From the NCBI GenBank assembly GCA_016929135.1, contig JAFGJK010000040.1, positions 1-64,000 of the forward strand: a stretch of 64,000 bases of DNA, given 5' to 3'. Shown here one piece after another: positions 52,279 through 62,249 of this stretch (position 1 is its first letter; each line of letters opens with the position of its first letter). Both the position numbers and the translations under genes were made by a program. Below the pieces are notes generated by a model. That model was not told the origin of the DNA, made no database searches, and saw only the letters and a list, made by a program, of their open reading frames with translations. Source of the stretch: Spirochaetota bacterium (GTDB lineage: Bacteria > Spirochaetota > UBA4802 > UBA5550).

Positions 52279-53256
52279 TTACTCCTTCAACCCAAGGCTT
52301 AAATGATATGCTTCCAGTTTCGATTTCACTTCTTTGAGCACCAGATCGCTGTAGTGCTTGGATTTCTTCAACTCATCCTCGGTCTTTTTCACGAGCTGTT
52401 CCAGCAGGGAGATGTCAAGGCTCTTGAGCGTGTTGTAGGCCCGTACCGAAAGTTCCACCTCGTCGATCGATTTCGCCAGCAGCGTTTTCATCCGCTCAAT
52501 ATTCTCGTCAACGACTTCGACCTCTTCCTCCACCTCCTCTTCGAAGTTTATGAAGATGGTCAGATGGTCCTTTATGATCTTTGCCGCCTGGGCAAGCGCA
52601 TCATCGGGAGAAATCGAGCCATCGGTCCATATCTCGATGATCAGCTTGTCGAAGTCGGTCCGCTGGCCGACGCGGGTATCCTCTATCTTTACGTTCACCT
52701 TTTTGACGGGCGAAAAAATCGAGTCGATGGCGATAACGCCGATTGTCTCGGTGTTCGATTTGTTGACCTCGGCAGGAATATACCCTCTTCCGCGCTCCAC
52801 CTGAACCTCCATATCGATCGCTGCCGATTCGTTCAGCGTGGCCAGGACGAGGTCCTTGTTCATCACTTCCACCTCGGGATCGGTGCTGAAATCCTCACCC
52901 AGAAGATTGCCCGGCCCCTTCTTCTTGATGTGAAGGACCTTCGGCATCTCCCCGCTGTATTTGAAGCGGAGCTTTTTAAGATTCAGGATAATCCTGGTAA
53001 CGTCTTCGTACACACCCTCGATCGTATAAAATTCGTGCGGCACGCCCTCGACCTTGATCGCAGTTATGGCCGCACCCTCGATAGATGATAAAAGTACCCG
53101 TCTCAGAGAATTCCCTATTGTGAGGCCGTAACCCTTTTCAAAAGGCTCGGCGATAAACCTGCCGTAATGCGCCTGCAACTCATCGTGCTCGAATACGATC
53201 TTGTTCGGCCTTTTAAATCCTTTTAACAGGTTCTTGGGGGCTGCTTTTACATCCAT
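52279..53256 (-). CDS. rpoA: RNA polymerase subunit alpha
   Basis: A 325-residue alpha subunit: N-terminal dimerisation domain (EPFEKGYGLTIGNSLRRVLL, AAITAIKVEGVPHEF), linker, and alpha-CTD (IDEVELSVRAYNTLKSLDIS). It assembles RNA polymerase and contacts activators. The frame is complete. 82 bp after rpsD, the largest gap in this part of the operon, which could hold an internal promoter. Confidence 0.98.
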   Translation of the reverse strand: MDVKAAPKNLLKGFKRPNKIVFEHDELQAHYGRFIAEPFEKGYGLTIGNSLRRVLLSSIEGAAITAIKVEGVPHEFYTIEGVYEDVTRIILNLKKLRFKYSGEMPKVLHIKKKGPGNLLGEDFSTDPEVEVMNKDLVLATLNESAAIDMEVQVERGRGYIPAEVNKSNTETIGVIAIDSIFSPVKKVNVKIEDTRVGQRTDFDKLIIEIWTDGSISPDDALAQAAKIIKDHLTIFINFEEEVEEEVEVVDENIERMKTLLAKSIDEVELSVRAYNTLKSLDISLLEQLVKKTEDELKKSKHYSDLVLKEVKSKLEAYHLSLGLKE

Positions 53257-53338
53257 ATTTACCGTTACTCCCCTTACTTATTTATATACCGCCCACCGGT
53301 AGAAACACAATCAATATACTCATGTCCGGATACAGCGG

Positions 53339-53971
53339 CTATTTCGAGTAGAGCTCAACTACCAACTGTTCGTTAAAATTCGCAGTGATATCCTGCCTGA
53401 CCGGCAGCCGCACCACCTTTCCGCGCCTGTTTTCAAAATCTATCTCCAGCCATTCGGGCACAGAATCGACGGCCTTGGCCAGTTTTATCGAATCCTCGAT
53501 CATCACGTTCCCGGTGTAATTGGGCTTGATCTGAATCTCCATCCCTTCCTTGACCCTGAAGGAGGGGATATCGACGATCATGCCGTTGACCGTGACGTGC
53601 CCGTGCTGTACGAACTGCCGTGCCTGGGAGCGCGAGGAAGCAAATCCCATCCTGTACACGACATTGTCGAGCCGCCGCTCCAGGAGCGACATCATGTTAT
53701 CGCCGGTCACCCCCTTCATCCTGTTGGCATCCGCGAAGAGGAGCCTGAACTGGCTCTCCAGGATGCCGTAGCTTCGGCGGATCTTCTGCTTTTCACGCAG
53801 CTGCACCGCGTAGTCCGACATCTTCGCCCGTCTTTTTCGCGGCGGCCCGGGGGGGAATTTCCTTTTTCCCTTCAGCGGGCATTTGTCGGTCAGGCACCTC
53901 TGCCCCTTGAGCATCAGGGGGGTCATCTCCCGCCTGCACAGTTTGCATCTTGGTCCGGTATATCTAGCCAT
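53339..53971 (-). CDS. rpsD: 30S ribosomal protein S4 (zinc-binding form)
   Basis: A 210-residue S4 with the N-terminal cysteine set CKLCRR ... CLTDKCPLKG, the zinc-binding C+ form. The S4 domain (MGFASSRSQARQFVQHGHVT) follows. S4 nucleates 30S assembly and often represses the alpha operon. 14 bp after rpsK. Confidence 0.97.
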   Translation of the reverse strand: MARYTGPRCKLCRREMTPLMLKGQRCLTDKCPLKGKRKFPPGPPRKRRAKMSDYAVQLREKQKIRRSYGILESQFRLLFADANRMKGVTGDNMMSLLERRLDNVVYRMGFASSRSQARQFVQHGHVTVNGMIVDIPSFRVKEGMEIQIKPNYTGNVMIEDSIKLAKAVDSVPEWLEIDFENRRGKVVRLPVRQDITANFNEQLVVELYSK

Positions 53972-53985
53972 AGGTCATAACTCCG

Positions 53986-54378
53986 TCATACACGTCTTCT
54001 TTTTTTCGGCCTGCACCCGTTGTGCGGCACCGGCGTCACGTCTTTGATCTTCGTAATATTGATTCCCGTCTGAAAGAGGGAGCGAATGGCGGCCTCTCGC
54101 CCGATTCCGGGCCCCTTCACGAAAACCTCCACGGACTGTATTCCCGAGGCATCCACCGCCCTCTGTGCGGCATTTTTCGCCGCCATCTGCGCGGCAAAGG
54201 GCGTCGACTTCCTGGATCCCTTGAATCCCTCGCCCCCGGAGGACGCCCAGGCGATCACGTTACCCTGCATGTCAGTGATGGTAATGATCGTATTGTTATA
54301 GGTCGCCTGCACGTACGCCCTGCCTATGGGTACGCTCTTTTTCTCTTTTTTCTTGGTCCTGGACTTTTTCTGTTTCAC
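53986..54378 (-). CDS. rpsK: 30S ribosomal protein S11
   Basis: A 130-residue S11: [37 protein letters not shown] and the C-terminus [16 protein letters not shown]. Normal length. It forms the platform of the small subunit. 10 bp after rpsM. Confidence 0.97.
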   Translation of the reverse strand: MKQKKSRTKKKEKKSVPIGRAYVQATYNNTIITITDMQGNVIAWASSGGEGFKGSRKSTPFAAQMAAKNAAQRAVDASGIQSVEVFVKGPGIGREAAIRSLFQTGINITKIKDVTPVPHNGCRPKKRRRV

Positions 54379-54388
54379 GGATTACTCC

Positions 54389-54760
54389 TCATTTCTTCTT
54401 TTTGCTTCCGATGGGCTGCCGCTTGTTGCCCTTTCGGGTCTTGGCGTTGTTCTTCGTGTTCTGGCCCCGCACGGGCAGTCCCCTCCTGTGCCTGATGCCC
54501 CGGTAACAGCCGATATCCATGAGCCTCTTTATATTCATGGCGACTTCGGTTCGCAGATCGCCCTCCACCTTGAACTTCTCTATCGCTTTCCGTATATTGC
54601 TGATCTCCTCGTCCGCGAGGTCCTTCACTCGTTTGTCCGGGTCAACCCGCGCCTGATCGAGGACGATCCTCGACGTGGAAAGTCCGATCCCGTAGATATA
54701 GGTCAATCCGATTTCTATTCGTTTGTTGTTGGGTAAATCGACTCCCGCAATACGTGCCAT
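54389..54760 (-). CDS. rpsM: 30S ribosomal protein S13
   Basis: A 123-residue S13: [40 protein letters not shown] and a basic tail. Contacts tRNA and the large subunit at the head. It follows rpmJ by 21 bp. Confidence 0.97.
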   Translation of the reverse strand: MARIAGVDLPNNKRIEIGLTYIYGIGLSTSRIVLDQARVDPDKRVKDLADEEISNIRKAIEKFKVEGDLRTEVAMNIKRLMDIGCYRGIRHRRGLPVRGQNTKNNAKTRKGNKRQPIGSKKKK

Positions 54761-54781
54761 ATAATGATTCCCTCTATGATA

Positions 54782-54916
54782 TTAGTGTTTTTTCGCAGTC
54801 CGTATTTTCTGCCGCTGCTTGTGCCGCGGGTTCGTGCAGATTACGCGAACGATCCCCCTGCGCTTGATCACCTTGCACTCGTTGCATATCTTCCGTACCG
54901 ATACTCTCACCTTCAT
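54782..54916 (-). CDS. rpmJ: 50S ribosomal protein L36
   Basis: A 44-residue L36 read directly from the minus strand (ATG at 54914-54916, TAA at 54782-54784). [20 protein letters not shown], then [10 protein letters not shown]: the zinc ligands Cys-x2-Cys, Cys and His are intact. The usual 37-38 residues are followed by a short basic extension KIRTAKKH. It lies between infA and rpsM, the standard place. Confidence 0.95.
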   Translation of the reverse strand: MKVRVSVRKICNECKVIKRRGIVRVICTNPRHKQRQKIRTAKKH

Positions 54917-54948
54917 ATTGACCTCTTGAATCACGCGATGATTCTGTA

Positions 54949-55170
54949 TTAATTCTTGCTCCTGTATATGATGCGGCCCCTGTTCAAATCGTACGGGGAA
55001 AGCTCCACGGTCACCCTGTCGCCCGCAAGGATCCTGATATAATGCATGCGCATCTTGCCGGAGATATGGGCGAGCACGATGTGGCCGTTATCGAGCTTCA
55101 CGCGAAACATCGCGTTCGGCAGCGGCTCCACCACCACACCCTCGACTTCAATAGGTTCTTCTTTTGCCAT
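54949..55170 (-). CDS. infA: Translation initiation factor IF-1
   Basis: A 73-residue OB-fold protein ([40 protein letters not shown]) that occupies the ribosomal A site during initiation. Normal length. It follows secY by 43 bp; adk and map, often found here, are absent. Confidence 0.97.
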   Translation of the reverse strand: MAKEEPIEVEGVVVEPLPNAMFRVKLDNGHIVLAHISGKMRMHYIRILAGDRVTVELSPYDLNRGRIIYRSKN

Positions 55171-55213
55171 TCCTTTGTATCACCATCATTCTGCGGCGCG
55201 TTTCGACGCCACT

Positions 55214-56548
55214 CTAATATCTGCTCTTCATCCTGGTGCTCTTGATGAATCCGTCATAGTGCCGCATGAGCAGCTGCGACTCGATCTGCTTCAGCGTGTC
55301 AAGCGCCACGCCCACAACTATCAGCAGGGAGGTGCCGCCGAAGAGGTACGCCAATTCCGGGCTCACCTGCTCAGGCCACATCCGTATGATAAAATCCGGC
55401 GCGATCGCAATGAGCGCCAGGAAAACCGATCCGGACAGCGTAATCCGGTTCAGAATAACCATTATATACTCCGCGGTGTTCTGCCCCGGCCGTATCCCCG
55501 GTATGAACCCCCCGTATTTCTTCAGGTTGTCGGCAATCTCCGTCGGGTTAAACCTGATGGAGGTATAGAAATAACAGAAAAAAATGATCAGCGTGCTGTA
55601 CAGTATCATGTACGGCGCCTGCCCCGGAGACAGCCAGAACTGCAGCCGGTGCATGAAGGCCGAATTGGTCCCCCCGAACATGCCGATGGCCTGCGACGGA
55701 AAGACGATCAGCGCCGACGCGAATATGATCGGGATGACCCCCGCGGCATTCACCCTCAGGGGAATGTACTGCGCGCTCTGCTGCATCACCGATTTCCCGA
55801 CAATCTTCTTCCCGTACTGTACCGGTATCCTCCTCGTTCCCAGCGTCAGGAGGATCGATCCCGCGATGACCACAAGGAACACGATTACCAGTATTATGCC
55901 GATGATCGGCTCACCGGTATCGCGTATCTTCAGGATGGTCTGCTGCACCGCCTGCGGGGCCCTCACGATGATGCCCGCCATAATGAGCAGCGACACGCCG
56001 TTGCCGATGCCTCGCTCGGTGATCACCTCGCCGAGCCATACCAGCACCATCGTCCCTGTGGTGATGGAAACAACCGCCAGGATGATGAAGCCGATGGTCT
56101 CGTCCGCCACCACCGGTGTCCCCCCCCGGGTCTTCATCGAGCGGAGCCAGAAGGTCAGCGAGAAGGACTGGACGGTACACAGGACAACCGTTCCGTAGCG
56201 CACCAGCTGGTTGATTTTCTTCTGCCCCTCGTGGCCTTCCTTTGAAAGCTTCTCCAGGTACGGGAACACCACCTTTAAAAGATCGAAAATAATGGACGAT
56301 GTTATATACGGCATGATCCCCAGCGCAAAGAGCGAAAAGCGCTTGAAGGCGCCGCCCACCATCAGGTCAAAGAAATTCAGCAGTCCCGAACTCTGGGCCT
56401 CGGAAAAATAGGTCTTCAGGGCATCGATATTGATGCCAGGGATCGGGATATGCGCTCCAATCCTGTACACCACCAGAATGAATATGGTAAAGAAGATCCT
56501 CTTTCGGAGATCCGGGATTTTGAAGATATTGACTACTACGTTTGCCAT
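55214..56548 (-). CDS. secY: Preprotein translocase subunit SecY
   Basis: The 444-residue, ten-helix channel of the Sec machinery. Recognised blocks: RIGAHIPIPGINIDAL (plug region), FALGIMPYITSSIIFDLLK, GNGVSLLIMAGIIVR, and the C-terminal LIVVGVALDTLKQIESQLLM. 8 bp after rplO. It serves the many exported proteins of this genome, with LepB as peptidase. Confidence 0.97.
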   Translation of the reverse strand: MANVVVNIFKIPDLRKRIFFTIFILVVYRIGAHIPIPGINIDALKTYFSEAQSSGLLNFFDLMVGGAFKRFSLFALGIMPYITSSIIFDLLKVVFPYLEKLSKEGHEGQKKINQLVRYGTVVLCTVQSFSLTFWLRSMKTRGGTPVVADETIGFIILAVVSITTGTMVLVWLGEVITERGIGNGVSLLIMAGIIVRAPQAVQQTILKIRDTGEPIIGIILVIVFLVVIAGSILLTLGTRRIPVQYGKKIVGKSVMQQSAQYIPLRVNAAGVIPIIFASALIVFPSQAIGMFGGTNSAFMHRLQFWLSPGQAPYMILYSTLIIFFCYFYTSIRFNPTEIADNLKKYGGFIPGIRPGQNTAEYIMVILNRITLSGSVFLALIAIAPDFIIRMWPEQVSPELAYLFGGTSLLIVVGVALDTLKQIESQLLMRHYDGFIKSTRMKSRY

Positions 56549-56556
56549 TCCCAGTA

Positions 56557-57030
56557 TCAGCTCTTTTTCTTGCTCTTTCGCTCGGGATAGGTTCTGATCA
56601 CGACCTCGCCGCCCGCATTCTTGATTTTTTCAATCGCCGGTTTCGTGAAGGCGTCCGCAGTGATCTTCACCCCCCTCGTCAGGTCCCCCCGCGACAGCAC
56701 CTTCACCGGCTCCTTGGGGTTGGCGATCAGCCCCTGCGCCTTCATCTCCTCGGGGGTGATCTCCTTCGCCTCAAGGGCGTTGATCGAGGAAAGATTTATC
56801 TCCTGGTACTTGTTTCCGTACGCCTTGTTGTTGAATCCCCGTTTGGGCACCCTTCGCTGCAGCGGCATCTGGCCGCCCTCGAACCAGGCATAGTGCTTGC
56901 TGCCGGAGCGGCTCTTCTGTCCCTTCTGCCCTCTCCCCGAGGTTTTCCCGCTGCCACTGCCGATGCCGCAACCGACCCGTTTTCTACTTCTGTGCGATCC
57001 AGGGCGCTTCAATGAATACTGTGCGTTCAT
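56557..57030 (-). CDS. rplO: 50S ribosomal protein L15
   Basis: A 157-residue L15: the N-terminal RKRVGCGIGSGSGKTSGRGQ with KGQKSRSG, then FEGGQMPLQRRVPKRGFNNK. Complete and of normal length. Between rpmD (9 bp) and secY. Confidence 0.96.
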   Translation of the reverse strand: MNAQYSLKRPGSHRSRKRVGCGIGSGSGKTSGRGQKGQKSRSGSKHYAWFEGGQMPLQRRVPKRGFNNKAYGNKYQEINLSSINALEAKEITPEEMKAQGLIANPKEPVKVLSRGDLTRGVKITADAFTKPAIEKIKNAGGEVVIRTYPERKSKKKS

Positions 57031-57039
57031 AGTATCTCT

Positions 57040-57228
57040 CTACTCGTTTATTTCCTTCACCTCAACGAGATGTATCACCTTATTGATCATCCCGCGGATA
57101 ACGGGATTGTCGTCATGGACTCTCTCCGCGTTAATCCTTCTGAGTCCCAGCGCCCTCAGCGTCAGTTTCAACGGAGGGATAACGCCAATCTGACTTCGTG
57201 TCTGCTTTACCAGTAGTTTCTTTGCCAT
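57040..57228 (-). CDS. rpmD: 50S ribosomal protein L30
   Basis: A 62-residue L30: LLVKQTRSQIGVIPPLKLTL and the HDDNPVIRGMINKVIHLVEV block. Normal short bacterial form. 6 bp after rpsE. Confidence 0.95.
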   Translation of the reverse strand: MAKKLLVKQTRSQIGVIPPLKLTLRALGLRRINAERVHDDNPVIRGMINKVIHLVEVKEINE

Positions 57229-57234
57229 ATCGAA

Positions 57235-57747
57235 CTATTCCCACAACCTGTTAATCTGGACCTCCCGGGAGGTCGCCGCCTCCTGCAGGCTCCTGAGCTG
57301 CATCAGCCCGTCAAGGGTCGCCTTCACGAGGTTAATCGGATTCCTGGATCCCTGCGCCTTCGTCAGGATATCGCTGATTCCTACCCTTTCCACCACCGCG
57401 CGGACCGATGCCCCGGCGATGATCCCGGTACCGGGGGTTGCGGGCTTCAGGAGGACCTTCGCCGACTTGAACTTGCCGATGATCGCATGCGGTATGGTCG
57501 TCTTGTTCAGATTGATCTTGTAGATGTTCTTCTTCGCGTTTTCCTTGCTCTTGTCAATGGCGTCCGGCACCTCGTTCGCTTTCCCGAAACCGACGCCCAC
57601 GTGCCCCTTTCCGTCGCCGATGACCGCCAGGGCGCTGAAGGAGAACCGACGCCCCCCCTTCACGACCTTCGCCACCCGCTTTATCGTGACAATCTTTTCC
57701 GCCAGCTCGAGGCCCTCAGGATTTATCCGCTTTCTGATGATCTTCAT
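57235..57747 (-). CDS. rpsE: 30S ribosomal protein S5
   Basis: A 170-residue S5: double-stranded RNA-binding domain ([37 protein letters not shown]) and C-terminal domain ([20 protein letters not shown]). Contributes to accuracy. 12 bp after rplR. Confidence 0.97.
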   Translation of the reverse strand: MKIIRKRINPEGLELAEKIVTIKRVAKVVKGGRRFSFSALAVIGDGKGHVGVGFGKANEVPDAIDKSKENAKKNIYKINLNKTTIPHAIIGKFKSAKVLLKPATPGTGIIAGASVRAVVERVGISDILTKAQGSRNPINLVKATLDGLMQLRSLQEAATSREVQINRLWE

Positions 57748-57759
57748 ATGATACAGCTC

Positions 57760-58125
57760 CTAGAATTGTAACCCGCTCTCGCGCGCTGAGTCGGCGAACG
57801 CCTTTATCTTCCCGTGGTACAGAAATCCGTTCCTGTCGAAAACGACGATCTTGATCCCTCGCTCGAGGGCCTTCGCAGCGACCGCCTTCCCGAGCTCCTT
57901 CGCCGCGTCCTTGTTGTTCTTCACCTTCAAACCGGCGAAATCCTTGCTCAGGGTCGAGATCCCCACCTCCGTCGTCCCCTTCGCATCATCGATTATCTGG
58001 GCATACAGCGATTTGTTGGACCTGCTGATGCAGAGTCTCATCCGGTCCTTCTTCGGGTTCAGCTTTCTTTTTATGCGCAGTTTCCGCCGCTGTAGGCGTT
58101 TTTGTTTCAGGGTATTTCTGTTCAT
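57760..58125 (-). CDS. rplR: 50S ribosomal protein L18
   Basis: A 121-residue 5S-rRNA-binding protein: RLCISRSNKSLYAQIIDDAK, KAVAAKALERGIKIVVFDRN and GFLYHGKIKAFADSAREGL-type ending. It overlaps no neighbour; rplF ends 2 bp upstream. Confidence 0.96.
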   Translation of the reverse strand: MNRNTLKQKRLQRRKLRIKRKLNPKKDRMRLCISRSNKSLYAQIIDDAKGTTEVGISTLSKDFAGLKVKNNKDAAKELGKAVAAKALERGIKIVVFDRNGFLYHGKIKAFADSARESGLQF

Positions 58126-58126
58126 G

Positions 58127-58669
58127 TTACTTACCTGTCTTGCCCGCCTTTTTCCTGATTGTCTCGTCTTTGTACTTTATCCCCTTGCCTTTATAGGGTT
58201 CCGGGGGCCTCAGCTCGCGGATATTCGCCGCGACCTGCCCCACCTGCTGCTTGTTGATCCCCTTCACTCGGACCTTTGTCGGCTCGAGCACCTCAAGCTG
58301 CACCCCCGCGGGAGGGGAAAAGACGATGGGATGCGAGTAGCCGAGCTGGAACTGCACGTCCTTGCTCTGCTGCGTTGCCCTGTATCCGACGCCGACGATC
58401 TCAAGCTCCTTGGTGAAACCCTTGGAGACGCCCACCACTATGTTATTCAGGAGGGCCCTGATGAGACCGCCGCTGGCGATGATCTTTTTGTCCCCGCCGT
58501 CGTAATCCGCAACAACCGACAGAATGTTGTTCTCCATCTTCAGGGAGATGCCGTCCAGCAGCGTCATGGAATCCTCGCCGAGAGGTCCCTTCACCGCCAC
58601 CGTGCTCCCCTTTATATCCACCGTGACACCGGCGGGTATTTCTATGGGTTTTTTTGCTACTCTTGACAT
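58127..58669 (-). CDS. rplF: 50S ribosomal protein L6
   Basis: A 180-residue L6 with two homologous halves: PIEIPAGVTVDIKGSTVAVK and the C-terminal VQLEVLEPTKVRVKGINKQQ, then IRELRPPEPYKGKGIKY. Near the factor-binding site. 15 bp after rpsH. Confidence 0.97.
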   Translation of the reverse strand: MSRVAKKPIEIPAGVTVDIKGSTVAVKGPLGEDSMTLLDGISLKMENNILSVVADYDGGDKKIIASGGLIRALLNNIVVGVSKGFTKELEIVGVGYRATQQSKDVQFQLGYSHPIVFSPPAGVQLEVLEPTKVRVKGINKQQVGQVAANIRELRPPEPYKGKGIKYKDETIRKKAGKTGK

Positions 58670-58684
58670 CGCATTCTCTCTATC

Positions 58685-59086
58685 CTATGAGATTTCGCAG
58701 ATTATCTCTCCGCCGACATTCAGCTTCTTGGCGACCTTGTTCGTGATAATCCCTTTCGGTGTGGATATTATCCAGATGCCTATGTTGTTCATGACGGGCC
58801 TGAGCTCCTCGGCCTTCACGTAGACGCGCCGACCGGGCTTGCTCACCCGCCGCAATGTCAGCAACGCCGGCTGGCTGTCAGTCAGGTATTTCAAATACAC
58901 GCGCAGGAGCTTCTGCTTGTTGTCGTCAATAAGCTTGAAATTCTTTATGAATCCCTCTTCCTTCAGGATCTTGGCAATGGCGACCTTGATCTTCGACGAC
59001 GGGATATCAACCTTGAGATGCCCCGCCTTGATGGAATTCCTGACACGCGTGAGCATGTCCGCGATTGGGTCTGAAATAGCACTCAT
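58685..59086 (-). CDS. rpsH: 30S ribosomal protein S8
   Basis: A 133-residue S8: DPIADMLTRVRNSIKAGHLK, LRVYLKYLTDSQPALLTLRR, and the C-terminal GIWIISTPKGIITNKVAKKL. S8 binds 16S rRNA and, in some bacteria, its own operon mRNA. 26 bp after rpsN. Confidence 0.97.
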   Translation of the reverse strand: MSAISDPIADMLTRVRNSIKAGHLKVDIPSSKIKVAIAKILKEEGFIKNFKLIDDNKQKLLRVYLKYLTDSQPALLTLRRVSKPGRRVYVKAEELRPVMNNIGIWIISTPKGIITNKVAKKLNVGGEIICEIS

Positions 59087-59112
59087 TATTATACCCTACT
59101 ACTCGTATTGTT

Positions 59113-59298
59113 CTACCAGGATGACTTGATGACGCCGGGAATCTTCCCCTGGCCCGCAAGCTTCCTGAAGCAGATGCGGCACATCTCGAACCGTCTCATG
59201 TAGCCCCGGGGCCTGCCACAAATCTTGCACCTGTTGTGATGACGGACCTGGTATTTCGGCCCGATCAAATGCTTCGCTATCATACTTTTTTTAGCCAC
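59113..59298 (-). CDS. rpsN: 30S ribosomal protein S14, zinc form
   Basis: The short 61-residue type Z S14 with zinc ligands CKICGR and CRICFR; it lacks the longer middle of the zinc-free form. [20 protein letters not shown] is typical. Standard place between rplE and rpsH. Confidence 0.97.
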   Translation of the reverse strand: MAKKSMIAKHLIGPKYQVRHHNRCKICGRPRGYMRRFEMCRICFRKLAGQGKIPGVIKSSW

Positions 59299-59309
59299 GC
59301 ATCACACTC

Positions 59310-59852
59310 CTAGTCACGAAATGGCATCTTGAATTCTTCGAACAGGGCGACCGCCTCTTCTCTGCTCTTCGCATTGGTCACCATGGTGATATTGATACCG
59401 TGAATCTTGTCGACCTTGTCAAAATCAATCTCCGGGAAGATAATCTGCTCCCTCACCGAGAAATTGTAATTGCCGAAATTATCGAAGGCCTTGGGCGACA
59501 GCCCCTTGAAGTCCCTCACGCGAGGCAGCGAGATATTGACGAGCCGGTCGAGAAACTCGAACATGCGATCGCCCCTCAGCGTGACCCTGCATCCCACGTC
59601 GTATCCGTCCCGTATCTTGAAGTTGGCGATGGATTTCTTCGCCACCGTCTTCACGGCCTTCTGACCCGTGATGGCGGTCAGCTCGTCGATCGTCGCATTG
59701 AGCGCCGTTGGGTTTGAGTGGGCATCGCCGATGCCGACATTGAGAACGATCTTCTCGAGCCTCGGGACCTGCATGATGGAGGTGTATTTGAACTTCTCCA
59801 TCATGTTCTTCTTGATGTTCTTCTGATATTCCTCTCGTAAACGCGCAACCAT
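59310..59852 (-). CDS. rplE: 50S ribosomal protein L5
   Basis: A 180-residue L5: [40 protein letters not shown] and the C-terminal [20 protein letters not shown]. Binds 5S rRNA and P-site tRNA. 13 bp after rplX. Confidence 0.97.
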   Translation of the reverse strand: MVARLREEYQKNIKKNMMEKFKYTSIMQVPRLEKIVLNVGIGDAHSNPTALNATIDELTAITGQKAVKTVAKKSIANFKIRDGYDVGCRVTLRGDRMFEFLDRLVNISLPRVRDFKGLSPKAFDNFGNYNFSVREQIIFPEIDFDKVDKIHGINITMVTNAKSREEAVALFEEFKMPFRD

Positions 59853-59865
59853 AACAGCACCCTGC

Positions 59866-60204
59866 TTAATCTATGCTTTTTCCACAGGCGCGGCAGACCC
59901 TCGATTTGGTCTTGTCTTTCTGCTGCACCCCTATCCTCGTGCCTTTCTTGCACTTATCACAGAAGAGGAGCACGTTGGAGATTGCGATGGGGAACTCGAT
60001 GCTGATCTTCCCCCCCTTGGGATTCTCCTGGGTGGCCCTCATATTCTTGTTCTTCTTGTTCACCCCCTCGACGATCACGCGGCCCTTCTTCCTATCGATC
60101 TTCAGTATCTTCCCCTTTCTGCCGCGATCGCTCCCCGTAATGACGATAACGTTGTCATTTACCTTGAGCTTCGAGTTGGTCTTCATTTCACCGTCTATTT
60201 TCAT
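59866..60204 (-). CDS. rplX: 50S ribosomal protein L24
   Basis: A 112-residue L24 with the KOW motif ([20 protein letters not shown]) and the C-terminal zinc-like [10 protein letters not shown] ... [13 protein letters not shown] 6 bases before the ATG supports this start; a second in-frame ATG six codons in is possible. Assembly initiator of the large subunit. Confidence 0.95.
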   Translation of the reverse strand: MKIDGEMKTNSKLKVNDNVIVITGSDRGRKGKILKIDRKKGRVIVEGVNKKNKNMRATQENPKGGKISIEFPIAISNVLLFCDKCKKGTRIGVQQKDKTKSRVCRACGKSID

Positions 60205-60219
60205 GGTATTCTCCGAAAC

Positions 60220-60612
60220 CTAGAGCACTTCCGGTGCCAGTGATACGATCTTCAGGAAATTCTTGTCGCGCAGCTCCCGTGCCACAGGTCCGAAAATTCG
60301 GGAGCCCCTGGGCTCCCCCTTCGTGTCGATTATCGCCACCGCGTTGTCGTCAAACCTGATATAGGTGCCGTCCTTCCTGCGCACCGGCTTCTTCGTCCTC
60401 ACGACGACCGCCCGCAGCACCGCTTTTCCGTGCACCTTCTTCCCCGTGCCGTCCTTGAGGCCGTATGCCGGCTGGGAGTCCTTCACCGCCACGACGATCA
60501 CATCGCCCACCGAGGCGTAGCGCCGTCTTGACCCGCCGAGGATCTTGATGCACTGCACCCGCTTCACGCCGCTGTTGTCCGCGACATTGAGAAAAGTCTC
60601 TACCTGAATCAT
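60220..60612 (-). CDS. rplN: 50S ribosomal protein L14
   Basis: A 130-residue L14: [40 protein letters not shown] and the ending [20 protein letters not shown]. Slightly longer than the usual 122 by an internal insert around the basic loop. 11 bp after rpsQ. Confidence 0.97.
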   Translation of the reverse strand: MIQVETFLNVADNSGVKRVQCIKILGGSRRRYASVGDVIVVAVKDSQPAYGLKDGTGKKVHGKAVLRAVVVRTKKPVRRKDGTYIRFDDNAVAIIDTKGEPRGSRIFGPVARELRDKNFLKIVSLAPEVL

Positions 60613-60623
60613 AGCGCTCTCAC

Positions 60624-60875
60624 CTATTTGGCCTTTTCGATTATTTCGACCAATCTGTATCGCTTTTCCTTTGAAAGCGGCCTGGTCTCCTCAATCCGGA
60701 CAACATCGCCGATGGAGCATTCGTTCCGCTCATCGTGACTCTTTATCTTCTTCCGTTTGTGGACCGACTTTTTATACAGTGAATGCATGACGAGATTCTC
60801 GATCTCGATCACGATGGTCTTGTCCATCGTGTTGCTGACCACCTTGCCAATCAGTTGTTTTCGTCTTCCCTTCAT
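60624..60875 (-). CDS. rpsQ: 30S ribosomal protein S17
   Basis: An 83-residue OB-fold S17: [20 protein letters not shown], then [20 protein letters not shown]. Normal length, 24 bp after rpmC. Confidence 0.97.
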   Translation of the reverse strand: MKGRRKQLIGKVVSNTMDKTIVIEIENLVMHSLYKKSVHKRKKIKSHDERNECSIGDVVRIEETRPLSKEKRYRLVEIIEKAK

Positions 60876-60899
60876 CTCTCTGTCACCTGTCCGACATTG

Positions 60900-61109
60900 T
60901 TATTGTTCACGGGACGGCCTGATGCCCAGCGCGTATTCCCGCTGCAGAGTGAGGACCCTGGCGATGGTCTTCTTGAGCACCTTGATCTTTTTCGGGTTGT
61001 CCACCTTGCTCGTCACCGCCTTGAACCTTTCTATCCGCAGGTCCTGTTTGGAATCCGCCAGGAGTTTCTCCAGGTCCTTCAGGGAGAGTTCTTCAAGTTT
61101 GCCTTTCAT
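60900..61109 (-). CDS. rpmC: 50S ribosomal protein L29
   Basis: A 69-residue helical hairpin: LSLKDLEKLLADSKQDLRIE and KVLKKTIARVLTLQREYALG. Sits at the peptide exit tunnel. 19 bp after rplP. Confidence 0.95.
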   Translation of the reverse strand: MKGKLEELSLKDLEKLLADSKQDLRIERFKAVTSKVDNPKKIKVLKKTIARVLTLQREYALGIRPSREQ

Positions 61110-61128
61110 GACAGCCGCGTACCTCTGT

Positions 61129-61539
61129 TTATCCGTTTATAGTTATAATCTTGGTCTTCACCGGAAGCTTCTGCGAGGCATTCGTCAGTGCGGCCCGGGC
61201 AAGATCATGGTCGATTCCGGCGACCTCAAATAGTATCCTTCCCGGCTTGATCCTGGCGATCCATCCCTCAGGATTCCCCTTCCCCTTCCCCATTCGGGTT
61301 TCCGCGGGCTTCTTCGTGATCGGGTAATCGGGGAATATCCTGATCCATATCTTCCCGCCCCTCTTGACCGTTCTGGTGATGGCGACACGCGCAGCCTCTA
61401 TCTGACGGCTCGATATATTTCCCACTTCCAGCGCCTTCAGTGCGACCTCGCCGAAGTCGATCGTTGAACCCCGGTATGCGGCCCCCTTGCTCCGGCCCCT
61501 CTGCTGTTTCCTGAACTTTGTCCTCTTCGGCATCAACAT
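61129..61539 (-). CDS. rplP: 50S ribosomal protein L16
   Basis: A 136-residue L16: [40 protein letters not shown] and [20 protein letters not shown]. It binds the A-site tRNA region. 12 bp after rpsC. Confidence 0.97.
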   Translation of the reverse strand: MLMPKRTKFRKQQRGRSKGAAYRGSTIDFGEVALKALEVGNISSRQIEAARVAITRTVKRGGKIWIRIFPDYPITKKPAETRMGKGKGNPEGWIARIKPGRILFEVAGIDHDLARAALTNASQKLPVKTKIITING

Positions 61540-61551
61540 GACGCGTAACCC

Positions 61552-62232
61552 CTATCTCGTTCTTCTCTTGACGGTATATTTGTCTTCTTCGTCTTCCTTG
61601 TCGTGCGACAGCACATCGCCGTTGTAGATCCACACCTTGACACCGATGAGTCCGAAGGTCGTCAGTGCCTCCGCGAAGCCGAAATCGATGTCTGCGCGCA
61701 GTGTGTGGAGCGGAATCCGCCCCTCCTTGTAGGACTCCGTGCGGGACATTTCAGCGCCGTTGAGGCGGCCGGACACGGTGACCTTGATCCCCAGGGCGCC
61801 GCTGCGGATTGCGTTGGTGATGGCCTGCTTTACTGAGCGCCGGTAGGGGAACCTCGCCTCCACCTGGGAGGAGATCTGCTGTGCGATGAGGCGCGAGTTT
61901 TTTTCCGGCTTCTTCACCTCGATGATATTTATGTACACGTTTTTCGTCGCGATCTTCATCAGTTGGCCCTTCAGGGTCTCGATGTCGGCCCCCTTCTTGC
62001 CGATCAGCACGCCAGGCCGCGACGCATGGATATTCACGTTCACCCTGTCGGGGAAGCGCTCGATGGCCACCCTGGAGATACCGGCATTCTGGTTGTTCTT
62101 CTCGATGAACCTCTGAATCTCGATGTCCTCATGAAGGTACTTGGCGTACTGCTTCTTGTCCTCGTACCATATGGAGTCCCATGTCCGATTCACTCCGATC
62201 CTGAGGCCTACAGGGTTGACTTTCTGTCCCAT
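61552..62232 (-). CDS. rpsC: 30S ribosomal protein S3
   Basis: A 226-residue S3: GQKVNPVGLRIGVNRTWDSI, KH domain with RPGVLIGKKGADIETL, and the C-terminal GAEMSRTESYKEGRIPLHTL. A helicase-region protein at the mRNA entry. 17 bp after rplV. Confidence 0.97.
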   Translation of the reverse strand: MGQKVNPVGLRIGVNRTWDSIWYEDKKQYAKYLHEDIEIQRFIEKNNQNAGISRVAIERFPDRVNVNIHASRPGVLIGKKGADIETLKGQLMKIATKNVYINIIEVKKPEKNSRLIAQQISSQVEARFPYRRSVKQAITNAIRSGALGIKVTVSGRLNGAEMSRTESYKEGRIPLHTLRADIDFGFAEALTTFGLIGVKVWIYNGDVLSHDKEDEEDKYTVKRRTR

Positions 62233-62249
62233 ATAAATTCCTTCGCTAA

